A DNA stretch of 64,000 bases, taken from Pseudomonas chlororaphis (lineage in GTDB: Bacteria > Pseudomonadota > Gammaproteobacteria > Pseudomonadales > Pseudomonadaceae). The stretch is taken from contig NZ_MOAL01000004.1 of assembly GCF_003731765.1 (NCBI RefSeq), positions 1,612,001-1,676,000 of the forward strand, written 5' to 3'. Under the pieces are notes generated by a model. The model was not told where the DNA came from, ran no database searches, and was given only the letters and a program-made list of their open reading frames with translations. Positions 20,191 to 27,361 of the stretch are shown here, piece by piece; position 1 is the stretch's first letter; the number at the start of each line of letters is the position of its first letter. Position numbers and translations under genes: made by a program.

Positions 20191-20628
20191 TCAGCCCAAC
20201 CAGCCCAGGGTCATCCAGGCCAGCACGGCATAGCGGGCACCCTTGGCCAGGGTGACGATCAGCAGGAAGCGTTTCAACGGTTCGCCCATCACGCCCGCCA
20301 CCAGGGTCAAGGGGTCGCCAATGATCGGCAGCCAGCTGAGCAGCAACGACCAGTGGCCGTAGCGCTGGTAATGCCGGCGGGCGGTGTCCAGGTGCCGGGG
20401 GCTGACCGGGAACCAGCGCCGGTCCTTGAAGTGTTCCAGACGCTGGCCCAGCCACCAGTTGACCAGCGAGCCGAGCACATTGCCCAGGGTCGCCACTAGC
20501 AGCAGGAGCCACGGCAGGTAGCTGCCATTGAGCAGCAGGCCCACCAGCACGGCTTCCGATTGCAGCGGCAGCAGGGTGGCGGCGCCGAAGGCCGCCAGGA
20601 ACAGGCCGAAGTAAGCGCCGAAGATCAA
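20191..20628 (-). CDS. YqaA/DedA-family (VTT domain) membrane protein
   Basis: This 145-residue, strongly hydrophobic protein resembles YqaA: FGAATLLPLQSEAVLVGLLL at the N-terminus, LVATLGNVLGSLVNWWLGQR in the middle and a C-terminal SWLPIIGDPLTLVAGVMG re-entrant segment. DedA-superfamily members are proposed lipid flippases or transporters; the exact role of YqaA is unknown. Its ATG overlaps the stop of the DUF411 gene (20625-20628), implying translational coupling and perhaps a shared role in metal or envelope stress. Confidence 0.85.
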   Translation of the reverse strand: MIFGAYFGLFLAAFGAATLLPLQSEAVLVGLLLNGSYLPWLLLLVATLGNVLGSLVNWWLGQRLEHFKDRRWFPVSPRHLDTARRHYQRYGHWSLLLSWLPIIGDPLTLVAGVMGEPLKRFLLIVTLAKGARYAVLAWMTLGWLG

Positions 20629-21074
20629 CGGGCCGGATAGTCCGCGACCACCACATCCTGGCCGTCGCGGGTCAGGCCGATGACTTGGTAGGCATCGGCG
20701 CCCATGCCGTCCATCTCCATGCCCGGCGAGCCCATGGGCATGCCCGGTGCGGCCACGCCCAGCAGGTCATCGCGCTTGCTCAGGGCCAGCACCTGGTCGG
20801 CGGGCACATGGCCCTCGACGAATTTGCCGTTGATCACGGCGGTGTGGCACGAGGCCAGGCGCGGTGCCACGCCCAGGCGCTGCTTGACCGCACTCATGTT
20901 GCTTTCGACGTGGTCGTTGACCTGGAAACCGTTGGCCTCCAGGTGTTTGACCCACTGCTTGCAGCAGCCGCAGTTGGCGTCACGGTGGACGTCGATGGGG
21001 ATCAACTCGGCGGCCTGGACCAGGGAGCTGAGGAACAGGGCAGACAAGGCTGCCAGACGCAGTGCGGGTTTCAT
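20625..21074 (-). CDS. DUF411 periplasmic metal-binding-type protein
   Basis: This 149-residue protein has a signal peptide (residues 1-21, cleavage after VQA) and the DUF411 hallmarks: a thioredoxin-like start with CGCC at residues 35-38, SCHTAVI and EGHVPAD, and a Met-rich stretch (APGMPMGSPGMEMDGMG). Members are often found with copper or silver resistance genes and are thought to bind metal in the periplasm. It is the first gene of a two-gene unit with the YqaA protein. No efflux pump or CopRS pair is nearby. Confidence 0.82.
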   Translation of the reverse strand: MKPALRLAALSALFLSSLVQAAELIPIDVHRDANCGCCKQWVKHLEANGFQVNDHVESNMSAVKQRLGVAPRLASCHTAVINGKFVEGHVPADQVLALSKRDDLLGVAAPGMPMGSPGMEMDGMGADAYQVIGLTRDGQDVVVADYPAR

Positions 21075-21280
21075 CAGGGTGGCTCTCGTGGTGGGGGTTC
21101 GATGATGCAGAACAGTGGCGCAGACCAGTCGACCTGGGGCCAGCGCTGGGGCCGGGCGCGGGGTATTTTGCCTGTTTTTTCCGCCGCGTCAGGCCCTGTG
21201 TATTGCAAAGTGATGCTGCTGCCTGCCCAAGGTTAATTTGCCCTGGCTGTCAGTTGGCTGAGGGCCGGATGACAGTTTTG

Positions 21281-21736
21281 TCAGCTATCGGGGTGTTCCA
21301 GGCGTTGCTTGAGGTTGTTCAAGGCGCGTTCGGACAGCAGCGCCATGCGCGGACGCAGGCCGCCCAGGTTGAGGTCGGTGTGATAGTGCAGGGTGCGGCG
21401 GAACAGGGTGCCGTCGCCCTGGCGGCGCAACTGGTAGTGGATCGAGCCGTCCACCGGCGCCGAACTGAACAGGGTCTTGAACTCTTTGGGGAACACCGCC
21501 ACCAGCACCCGGTAGCTCATGTCGATTCGCACCCCCAGCAGGTCGACGACCTCGCTGAAGCGGTGCCCGGCGGGCAGGGAGCCGCTGTGGCCGGTGTCGG
21601 CACGTAACGAGCAGGGGTGCCATTCGTGCCAGCGGTCCGGCTGGGTCACGTAGTAGTAGACCGTGTCGATGCTGGCGCCGATGTACAGCTCATTGACGAT
21701 GCGCTCGCCCATCAGATGCGGTTGGCGTTGGCCCAT
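21281..21736 (-). CDS. SRPBCC (START-like) family protein
   Basis: This 151-residue protein shows the SRPBCC pattern of an N-terminal strand and helix (GASIDTVYYYVTQPDRWHEW) followed by an antiparallel sheet and a C-terminal helix (LSERALNNLKQRLEH). The fold forms a hydrophobic ligand cavity used by polyketide cyclases and lipid-binding proteins. The ATG at 21736 is chosen because AAGGAGG lies six bases upstream; an earlier in-frame ATG has no such site. It appears monocistronic. The ligand is unknown. Confidence 0.78.
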   Translation of the reverse strand: MGQRQPHLMGERIVNELYIGASIDTVYYYVTQPDRWHEWHPCSLRADTGHSGSLPAGHRFSEVVDLLGVRIDMSYRVLVAVFPKEFKTLFSSAPVDGSIHYQLRRQGDGTLFRRTLHYHTDLNLGGLRPRMALLSERALNNLKQRLEHPDS

Positions 21737-21809
21737 GATGCACCTCCTTGTGACCGGAGCATGCAATATAGCTCCACTCCCGCCAGGCGGCGGGCGTGGA
21801 GTTGACCGT

Positions 21810-23804
21810 TCAGCGGACCTTGAAGCGGCCCATCAGCGCACTGACCCGGTTGTTGGCCTGGAGCAGGCTCTGGGTGTTGTTCTGGCTGGCCTGGCCGGTC
21901 TGCACCAGGGCGTCGACCATCTGCCGGATGCTGACCATGCTGCGGTTGATTTCCTCGGTCACCGCGCTTTGTTGCTCGGCGGCCGTGGCGATCTGGGTGC
22001 TCAGGCTGTTGATCTGGCTCACCGAACCGGCCATTTCATCAAGGCCGCTGTTGACCCGCGCCGTGGCATCCGCCGCCGACTGGCAGCTGGCCTGGGTGTT
22101 TTCCATGGCGCTGACCGAGGAACTGACGCCCTGGGTCAGGCGGGTGAGCATCTCGTTGATTTCCGAGGTGCTGGCCTGGGTGCGGGCGGCCAAGGCCCTG
22201 ACTTCGTCCGCTACCACGGCAAACCCGCGGCCTTGTTCCCCAGCCCGCGCGGCTTCAATGGCAGCGTTGAGGGCCAAGAGGTTGGTTTGCCCCGCAATGG
22301 CGCCGATCACCCCGAGGATTTCCGTGATGCGCTGGGCGTCTTGCTGCATGGCCTCGACCTTGTGGGTGGCGCTGGCCACTTCGTCGATCAGGGCCACCAC
22401 GCTGCCGGACGCCTCGCCCACCACCACCCGCGAACGCTCGGCGTGTTCGTTGGCGCGCTGGGTAAAGGCTGCGGTTTGCGCTGCGTTGGCCGCCACGCTG
22501 TCGGCGGTGGCGCTCATCTGGGTGATGGCGGTGACGGTCTGATCGGTTTCCGAGGCATGGCGCACCAGGATCTGCTGGCTCTGCTGCGAAGTCTGTTGCA
22601 ACTGCTCCAGGCTGCCGGCCATGGCCTCGGTGGCCTGGGTCACTTCGCCGATCATGTTTTGCAGGTAGGCGATGAAGTGGTTGACCGAGTGGCCGATGGC
22701 CCCCAGTTCGTCCTCGGCGCGGATGGTGATGCGTCGGGTCAGGTCGGCGTCGCCGGTTGACAGGGCGTCGATGTTGCCTTTGAGGGCCTTCATGCGTTGC
22801 ACCAGTTGGCGGATCGCATAGACCTGCAGCAGCACCAGCAGCACGATCATCGGGATCTGCAACAGGCTCAGGGTGCTCAGCACATCGTCGCGCTGGGCGG
22901 TGATCAACTGGGTCGGCAGGGCGGTGGCGAGGAACCAGGGCGAGCCCTCGATGGGCCGCATAAAGAAGGTGCTGGCCACCCCGGCGTTGTCGAACTCGAC
23001 GCGCTGGTGGCCGCTGTCACGGCGCTCCAGGGCGGCCTTGATCTGGGCGACAAAGGGCGAGCCAGCGGCCAGTTCGCTGATGTTTTTCAACACCACCGGG
23101 CCGTTGATCCGCGAGCTGTTGCTGATGATCTTGCCGTCCGCCTCGACGATCAGCATCTCGGCTTGCAGGTCTTTTTCCTGGCGGGCCACCAGTTCGTTGA
23201 AGAAGCCCAGGGTCACGTCAATGGTGGCCACGCCATAGGGCACGCCGTCGCGGCTGATGGCCATGGCGCAGTTGGTGCGTGGCTCGGCGCTGGCGTCGTC
23301 TTTATAGGCGGCAGCCCAAGCGCATTGGCCGCGGGGGCTTTGCAGGCCGCCCTTGTACCAGGACTGGTCGTAATAGTTGGGCGCCGCGTCGCTGTTCCAG
23401 AAGGTGTTGACCACCAGCTTGCCGGAGGCGTCGCGGTGCCAGAAGGTGCTGTGTTTGTTGCGCCCCGGGGTGCGTTGGCCGGGCAGGGGCCAGATGCCGC
23501 CACCGAAGACTTTCAGCTCGCCGTACTGGTCCACCAGGCCGGGCAGCACCCGGTCGATGCTGTCGCTGTCGAGCAGCGCAATGGTCTGGGTGATGCTGCG
23601 CTGCTGGGCCTGAACCTTGTTCAGCTCGCCCTGGATCCGTTGCGCCACTTCGGCGATGCGGTTGAGGGCCACCTGTTCTTCGGTGTGACGCAGCTTGGGG
23701 GCGACCAATTGGCTGATGCCGACCACCGTCAGCACCAGCATCAAGAGTACGAACAGGACCAGAAAGAGGGTGTAGCGGGCTTGAATGGAGCGAAATGCGG
23801 GCAT
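21810..23804 (-). CDS. Methyl-accepting chemotaxis protein with dCache sensor
   Basis: This 664-residue chemoreceptor has one membrane segment near residues 11-33 and a second near 315-335. A long periplasmic double-Cache-like domain lies between them (VVNTFWNSDAAPNYYDQSWY; YGVATIDVTLGFFNELVARQ). A HAMP linker (GDADLTRRITIRAEDELGAI) and the conserved signalling tip (AAIEAARAGEQGRGFAVVAD) follow. dCache receptors commonly sense amino acids, amines or organic acids. It is a lone gene, with no che genes nearby, so the ligand cannot be inferred from context. Confidence 0.93.
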   Translation of the reverse strand: MPAFRSIQARYTLFLVLFVLLMLVLTVVGISQLVAPKLRHTEEQVALNRIAEVAQRIQGELNKVQAQQRSITQTIALLDSDSIDRVLPGLVDQYGELKVFGGGIWPLPGQRTPGRNKHSTFWHRDASGKLVVNTFWNSDAAPNYYDQSWYKGGLQSPRGQCAWAAAYKDDASAEPRTNCAMAISRDGVPYGVATIDVTLGFFNELVARQEKDLQAEMLIVEADGKIISNSSRINGPVVLKNISELAAGSPFVAQIKAALERRDSGHQRVEFDNAGVASTFFMRPIEGSPWFLATALPTQLITAQRDDVLSTLSLLQIPMIVLLVLLQVYAIRQLVQRMKALKGNIDALSTGDADLTRRITIRAEDELGAIGHSVNHFIAYLQNMIGEVTQATEAMAGSLEQLQQTSQQSQQILVRHASETDQTVTAITQMSATADSVAANAAQTAAFTQRANEHAERSRVVVGEASGSVVALIDEVASATHKVEAMQQDAQRITEILGVIGAIAGQTNLLALNAAIEAARAGEQGRGFAVVADEVRALAARTQASTSEINEMLTRLTQGVSSSVSAMENTQASCQSAADATARVNSGLDEMAGSVSQINSLSTQIATAAEQQSAVTEEINRSMVSIRQMVDALVQTGQASQNNTQSLLQANNRVSALMGRFKVR

Positions 23805-23971
23805 GGGACCTGTCCTTACCGAGCGTTTTTATTGTTCGAGGCGCGGAGCCTTGTCAGGGCTGCAACAGGTTGTCGGCGTGGTGGCAGGCGACTTTAGTAC
23901 GATCGTGCAAGAAAGTGCTCAAGGGCTTAGGCCTTGCGAGCGCCAGCGTATCGGCGCCCGCAAGGGTTGGC

Positions 23972-24967
23972 TCAGATGTCCAGCAGGGCCATCACTTCCT
24001 TGGGGTAACGCTGGCCGGCGGTGGTCTGCGGGGTAAAAATCTGCTCCAGGCTGCACAGCTCATCAGGGCTGAGGCTGACGTCCAGGGCCGCGACGTTTTC
24101 TTCCAGGTATTTGCGTTGCTTGGTGCCGGGGATCGGAATCAGGTCGTCACCTTGGGCCAGCACCCAGGCCAGGGCCAGTTGCCCGGCGGTGATGCCTTTG
24201 TCGGCCGCCAGCTTTTGCACCTGCTGCACCAGCAACAGGTTCTTGTTGAAGTTCTCGCCCTGGAAGCGCGGGCTGAAACGCCGGTAATCATCGTCGGCAA
24301 AGTCCTCCGGGCGTTGCAGGGCGCCGGTCAGGAAGCCGCGCCCCAGTGGGCTGTAGGGCACAAAGGCGATGCCCAGACGGCGGCAGGTGGCCAGGCAGCC
24401 GTTGTCTTCCTGATCGCGGCTCCACAGCGAATATTCACTTTGCAAGGCGCTGATGGGGTGCACCCGGTGGGCCCGTTCCAGAGTGGCGGCCGAGGCTTCG
24501 CTGAGGCCCAGGTAGCGCACCTTGCCGGCCTGCACCAGTTCGGCCATGGCGCCGACGGTTTCCTCGATGGCCACCTCCGGGTCGATGCGGTGCTGGTAGT
24601 AGAGGTCCAGGGTTTCTACGCCCAGGCGGAGCAGGGTGCCATCGATGGAGGCGCGCACGTATTCCGGGCGGCCGTTGACGCCCCGGGCCGCGACATCAGT
24701 GGTGTCGCGGACAATGCCGAACTTGCTGGCCAGGAACACTTGGTCGCGCTTGCCGCGAATCGCCTGGCCGATCAGTTCTTCGTTGCTGTGGGGGCCGTAC
24801 ATGTCGGCGGTGTCCAGCAGGTTGATGCCCAGTTCCAGGGCCCGGTGCAGGGTCGCGGTGGCTTCCCGGGTGTCGCCGCCGGTGGTGTAGAAATCGCTCA
24901 TGCCCATGCAGCCAAGGCCGATGGCGGAAACGCGGGGGCCGTTCTTGCCGAGTGTGCGGGTGTGCAT
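23972..24967 (-). CDS. Aldo/keto reductase
   Basis: This 331-residue NADP-dependent oxidoreductase has the AKR motif GINLLDTADMYGPHSNEELI with the catalytic Asp and Tyr, Lys in LASKFG and His in YYQHRID. The C-terminal IPGTKQRKYLEENVAAL binds the cofactor. It is closest to the YajO/general-stress AKR type acting on aldehydes or quinones, but the substrate is not predictable. It is transcribed away from the LysR gene at 25085, which probably controls it. Confidence 0.9.
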   Translation of the reverse strand: MHTRTLGKNGPRVSAIGLGCMGMSDFYTTGGDTREATATLHRALELGINLLDTADMYGPHSNEELIGQAIRGKRDQVFLASKFGIVRDTTDVAARGVNGRPEYVRASIDGTLLRLGVETLDLYYQHRIDPEVAIEETVGAMAELVQAGKVRYLGLSEASAATLERAHRVHPISALQSEYSLWSRDQEDNGCLATCRRLGIAFVPYSPLGRGFLTGALQRPEDFADDDYRRFSPRFQGENFNKNLLLVQQVQKLAADKGITAGQLALAWVLAQGDDLIPIPGTKQRKYLEENVAALDVSLSPDELCSLEQIFTPQTTAGQRYPKEVMALLDI

Positions 24968-25084
24968 TGTGTGAACTCCGGGGGGTTAAGGTGAGCCCAT
25001 TGTTCTACTCGACAAAAACAAGATAAACCGGCTAAAAGCACTATCACTGTTCGTTATTTCTAAATAATCCCAAGGCCAGCCGTT

Positions 25085-26005
25085 ATGGACCGTTTCAACG
25101 CCATGCGCGTGTTCACCCGGATCGTCGAGCTGGGCGGCTTTGCCCGGGCCGCCGACAGCCTGCAAATGCCCCGTGCTTCAGTGAGCATCCTGATCAAGCA
25201 ACTGGAGGCGCACCTGGGGGTGCAACTCTTGCTGCGCACCACCCGCCAAGTGAGCCTGACCCTGGACGGCGACGCTTATTACCAGCGCTGCGTGCGCCTG
25301 CTGGCGGACCTGGAAGAAACCGAAGCGGCGTTTTCCGTGGCCCGGCACAACCCCCGTGGCACCTTGCGCGTGGACATGCCGGCGGGCATCGGCCGGTTGC
25401 TGGTGATTCCGGCGCTGCCGGCGTTTTCTGCCCGCTACCCGCTGATCGAGCTGGAAATCGGTTTGAACGATCGGCCTGTGGAGCTGATTCGCGAAGGGGT
25501 GGATTGTGTGCTGCGGGCCGGCCCGCCACTGGATGATTCATTGGTCGCCCGACCCCTGGCGCTGATGCAGCAGGTGACCTGTGCCAGCCCGGCCTACCTG
25601 GCGCGCCACGGCACGCCGCAGCACCTGGACGAGTTGGCCGGGCATCAGATCGTGGAGTTCTTCTCCAGCGTCACCGGCAAGCGCTATGGGCTGGAGTTCA
25701 TGGTGGACGGCGAGGTGCGCGAGATGCCGCTGCCCAAGGGCTTGGCGGTCAACAGCGCGGATGCCTACCTGGCCGCCAGCGAGGCGGGTTATGGGCTGGT
25801 GCAGGCGCCTTATTACCACGTCGCCCGGGCGCTGCGTGACGGCCTGCTGTGCGAGGTGCTGGAGCGGGTGGAGGCACCGCCTCTGGCGCTGAGTGCCTTG
25901 TATCCGCCGCACCGGCATCTGTCGACCCGGGTGCGGGTGTTCATCGATTGGCTGGTGGAACTGTTTGCCCGGACGGACACGCCGATGCAGCGGCCATTGG
26001 GCTAA
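25085..26005 (+). CDS. LysR-family transcriptional regulator
   Basis: This 306-residue regulator has an N-terminal winged helix (MRVFTRIVELGGFARAADSL; ASVSILIKQLEAHLGVQLLL) and a C-terminal effector domain. The shape and the opening MDRFNAMRVF are typical of the DhaS/aldo-keto-type LysR group. It is divergent from the aldo/keto reductase across a 117-base gap, the usual arrangement for a regulator and its target. The target assignment is inferred from position. Confidence 0.9.
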   Translation: MDRFNAMRVFTRIVELGGFARAADSLQMPRASVSILIKQLEAHLGVQLLLRTTRQVSLTLDGDAYYQRCVRLLADLEETEAAFSVARHNPRGTLRVDMPAGIGRLLVIPALPAFSARYPLIELEIGLNDRPVELIREGVDCVLRAGPPLDDSLVARPLALMQQVTCASPAYLARHGTPQHLDELAGHQIVEFFSSVTGKRYGLEFMVDGEVREMPLPKGLAVNSADAYLAASEAGYGLVQAPYYHVARALRDGLLCEVLERVEAPPLALSALYPPHRHLSTRVRVFIDWLVELFARTDTPMQRPLG

Positions 26006-26037
26006 GGCCCGAGGATATGTTTATCGCCCACAGCAAA

Positions 26038-26058
26038 ACGCCCGCAAGGTGCGGGCGT
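26038..26058 (-). terminator. Terminator of the small lipoprotein gene
   Basis: ACGCCCGC (26038-26045) and GCGGGCGT (26051-26058) form an 8-bp stem with a 5-base loop. Read on the minus strand it is followed by TTTT, 64 bases after the lipoprotein stop. Confidence 0.6.
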
Positions 26059-26121
26059 CGTAAGCGTGGTGCCGATTAGCCTGGTCATGAAGGGAGGAGA
26101 GGGCCCCAGGCGGGCGCTCAC

Positions 26122-26307
26122 TCAGCGCCGGTAGTCACCCCGGCCGCCACCGTTGTAATAACCTGGGCCACCGCCGTTGTAATAGCCCGGGCCGCCGCCG
26201 TCATAATAACGATGGCCGCCGTGCCCGCCACCGTGAGGGAAAATAATGCAGCCGGACAGGGACAGCATGACCAATACGGGAATCAGCAGTGTGATTCGAC
26301 GGAACAT
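26122..26307 (-). CDS. Small Gly/Tyr-rich lipoprotein
   Basis: This 61-residue protein has a lipoprotein signal peptide: positively charged MFRR, a hydrophobic core and the lipobox LSGC with Cys20. The mature part is almost only Gly, Tyr, Asn, His and Pro, with an 8-residue repeat (GGGPGYYN) present twice and degenerate copies on either side. It is probably anchored in the envelope and unstructured. A terminator follows at 26038-26058. The function is unknown. Confidence 0.75.
   Translation of the reverse strand: MFRRITLLIPVLVMLSLSGCIIFPHGGGHGGHRYYDGGGPGYYNGGGPGYYNGGGRGDYRR
26150..26221. repeat. Three 24-bp tandem repeats in the lipoprotein gene
   Basis: Units begin at 26150, 26174 and 26198. 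The first two differ at only a few bases; the third is more diverged. They encode the Gly/Tyr repeat of the lipoprotein and could change copy number between strains. Confidence 0.7.
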
Positions 26308-26477
26308 TTCTCAATCCTCAAAGACTCGGGGGTTACTGCAGGTCGCGATGCAGCGAAAAGTCGTTCGCGCCTGTACCATGTGACCCCGTTTGCCCCGGCT
26401 CATCCCCGAATCTCGGTAAGTGCTTGGCATCGTTCTTGATACAAAGCGGATACAATTTCAGGTCCAGGAACCCCGTA

Positions 26478-26666
26478 ATGACCCAGTCACAACGCTTGAA
26501 ATACTCGATTCTGATCTCCCTGCTGGTGCTGGGGATCATGCTTGGCCTTTCTTACTTGCAGAACCACGGCGTCATCAGCGAACAGCTCTTCCAGTACATC
26601 GCCATCGGCGTGGCGGTGGTCGTGGTGGTGATCAATGGCGTGATGCGCCGCAAGGTCAAGCCCTGA
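26478..26666 (+). CDS. Small two-helix membrane protein
   Basis: This 62-residue protein consists of two hydrophobic helices (SILISLLVLGIMLGLSYL and FQYIAIGVAVVVVVINGVM) with a short polar turn and a basic C-terminus (RRKVKP). The ATG at 26478 is preferred over an upstream TTG because CCAGGA lies about nine bases before it and the protein becomes a clean membrane hairpin. It is convergent with the Fur-like gene at 26684. The function is unknown. Confidence 0.65.
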   Translation: MTQSQRLKYSILISLLVLGIMLGLSYLQNHGVISEQLFQYIAIGVAVVVVVINGVMRRKVKP

Positions 26667-26683
26667 GCTGACCCTCCGCGGCC

Positions 26684-27064
26684 TCAGGCGCGGCCGTCGA
26701 GTACGGCTGCGGCCTGTTGATGCAGGCTGTAGCTCTTGTCGGAGTTGAGGGTGATCACGCCCTCGCTGCACAGGCGCTTCAAGACTTCGCGCACGCTCAG
26801 GAACGACAGCGGGATATCCAGTTCCAGCAATTGGCTGTGGATGCCGCGTACCCCGAGGGAGCGTTCGCCTTGTTCGGCCGTGAGCAGGGCGTCGATGACT
26901 TTCAGGCGGATCAGGCTGGTGCGCAGGCCGAAGCTCTTGAGCAAATGCTTGATCCGTTCGTTGCTGGCGCGCTCGGCAGTCTTGCCGAAGACGCTGGAAC
27001 CGTTGTTCAAGGAGGGCGTGGATTGCACGCCTTGGCCATCCGATGGCAGTTGCTGGTTGTACAT
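26684..27064 (-). CDS. Fur-like winged-helix regulator lacking the metal-binding domain
   Basis: This 126-residue protein has a Fur-type winged helix in its second half: LRTSLIRLKVIDALL, ERSLGVRGIHSQLLELDIPL, LSFLSVREVLKRLCSEGVI. It stops where Fur proteins would begin their dimerisation and metal-binding domain; the HxH-rich and CxxC motifs are absent. About 30 polar residues precede the helix-turn-helix. It is divergent from pvdQ across a 297-base gap. It may regulate without metal or act as a partner of another Fur protein. The fold call is good; the role is inferred. Confidence 0.7.
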   Translation of the reverse strand: MYNQQLPSDGQGVQSTPSLNNGSSVFGKTAERASNERIKHLLKSFGLRTSLIRLKVIDALLTAEQGERSLGVRGIHSQLLELDIPLSFLSVREVLKRLCSEGVITLNSDKSYSLHQQAAAVLDGRA

Positions 27065-27222
27065 GCAAAAACTCCTTTTCAGAGCCTGATCAGGAAAATG
27101 ATGATGGGTGCTCTAGTTATTAGACGAACGAGCACGCCAAATCATGAAGCCGCCGATGTAGAAATTTTGTCGGTTTGATGTCATTGGCAGGTCAGGGCCA
27201 AGTTTTTCAGGGCCCATGGGCG

Positions 27223-27246
27223 CTAATTTTTTTTCGTTCAGTTCGT
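27223..27246 (+). promoter_or_regulatory. Possible degenerate PvdS (iron-starvation) box before pvdQ
   Basis: CTAAT (27223-27227), 16 bases, then CGT (27244-27246), resembles the PvdS promoter consensus TAAAT-N16-CGT with a changed -35 element. It lies about 115 bases before the pvdQ start. In P. aeruginosa pvdQ is PvdS-dependent; here the match is weak. Confidence 0.28.
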
Positions 27247-27361
27247 CTCTTTGTGCAGGCACGCCCTGGATGAAGCCAGGTGCGACCGCTTCTCCAGACT
27301 GGCGGTAGCGCCCCCCTTGGTCTTCGCCAGTCCTGGTTCGATTTTTTCATCAGGAGTCGGC

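Noticed and set aside
26038..26058. Terminator for the LysR gene at 25085
   Set aside because: The hairpin has no T-run on the plus strand; its T-run is on the minus strand, so it belongs to the lipoprotein gene.
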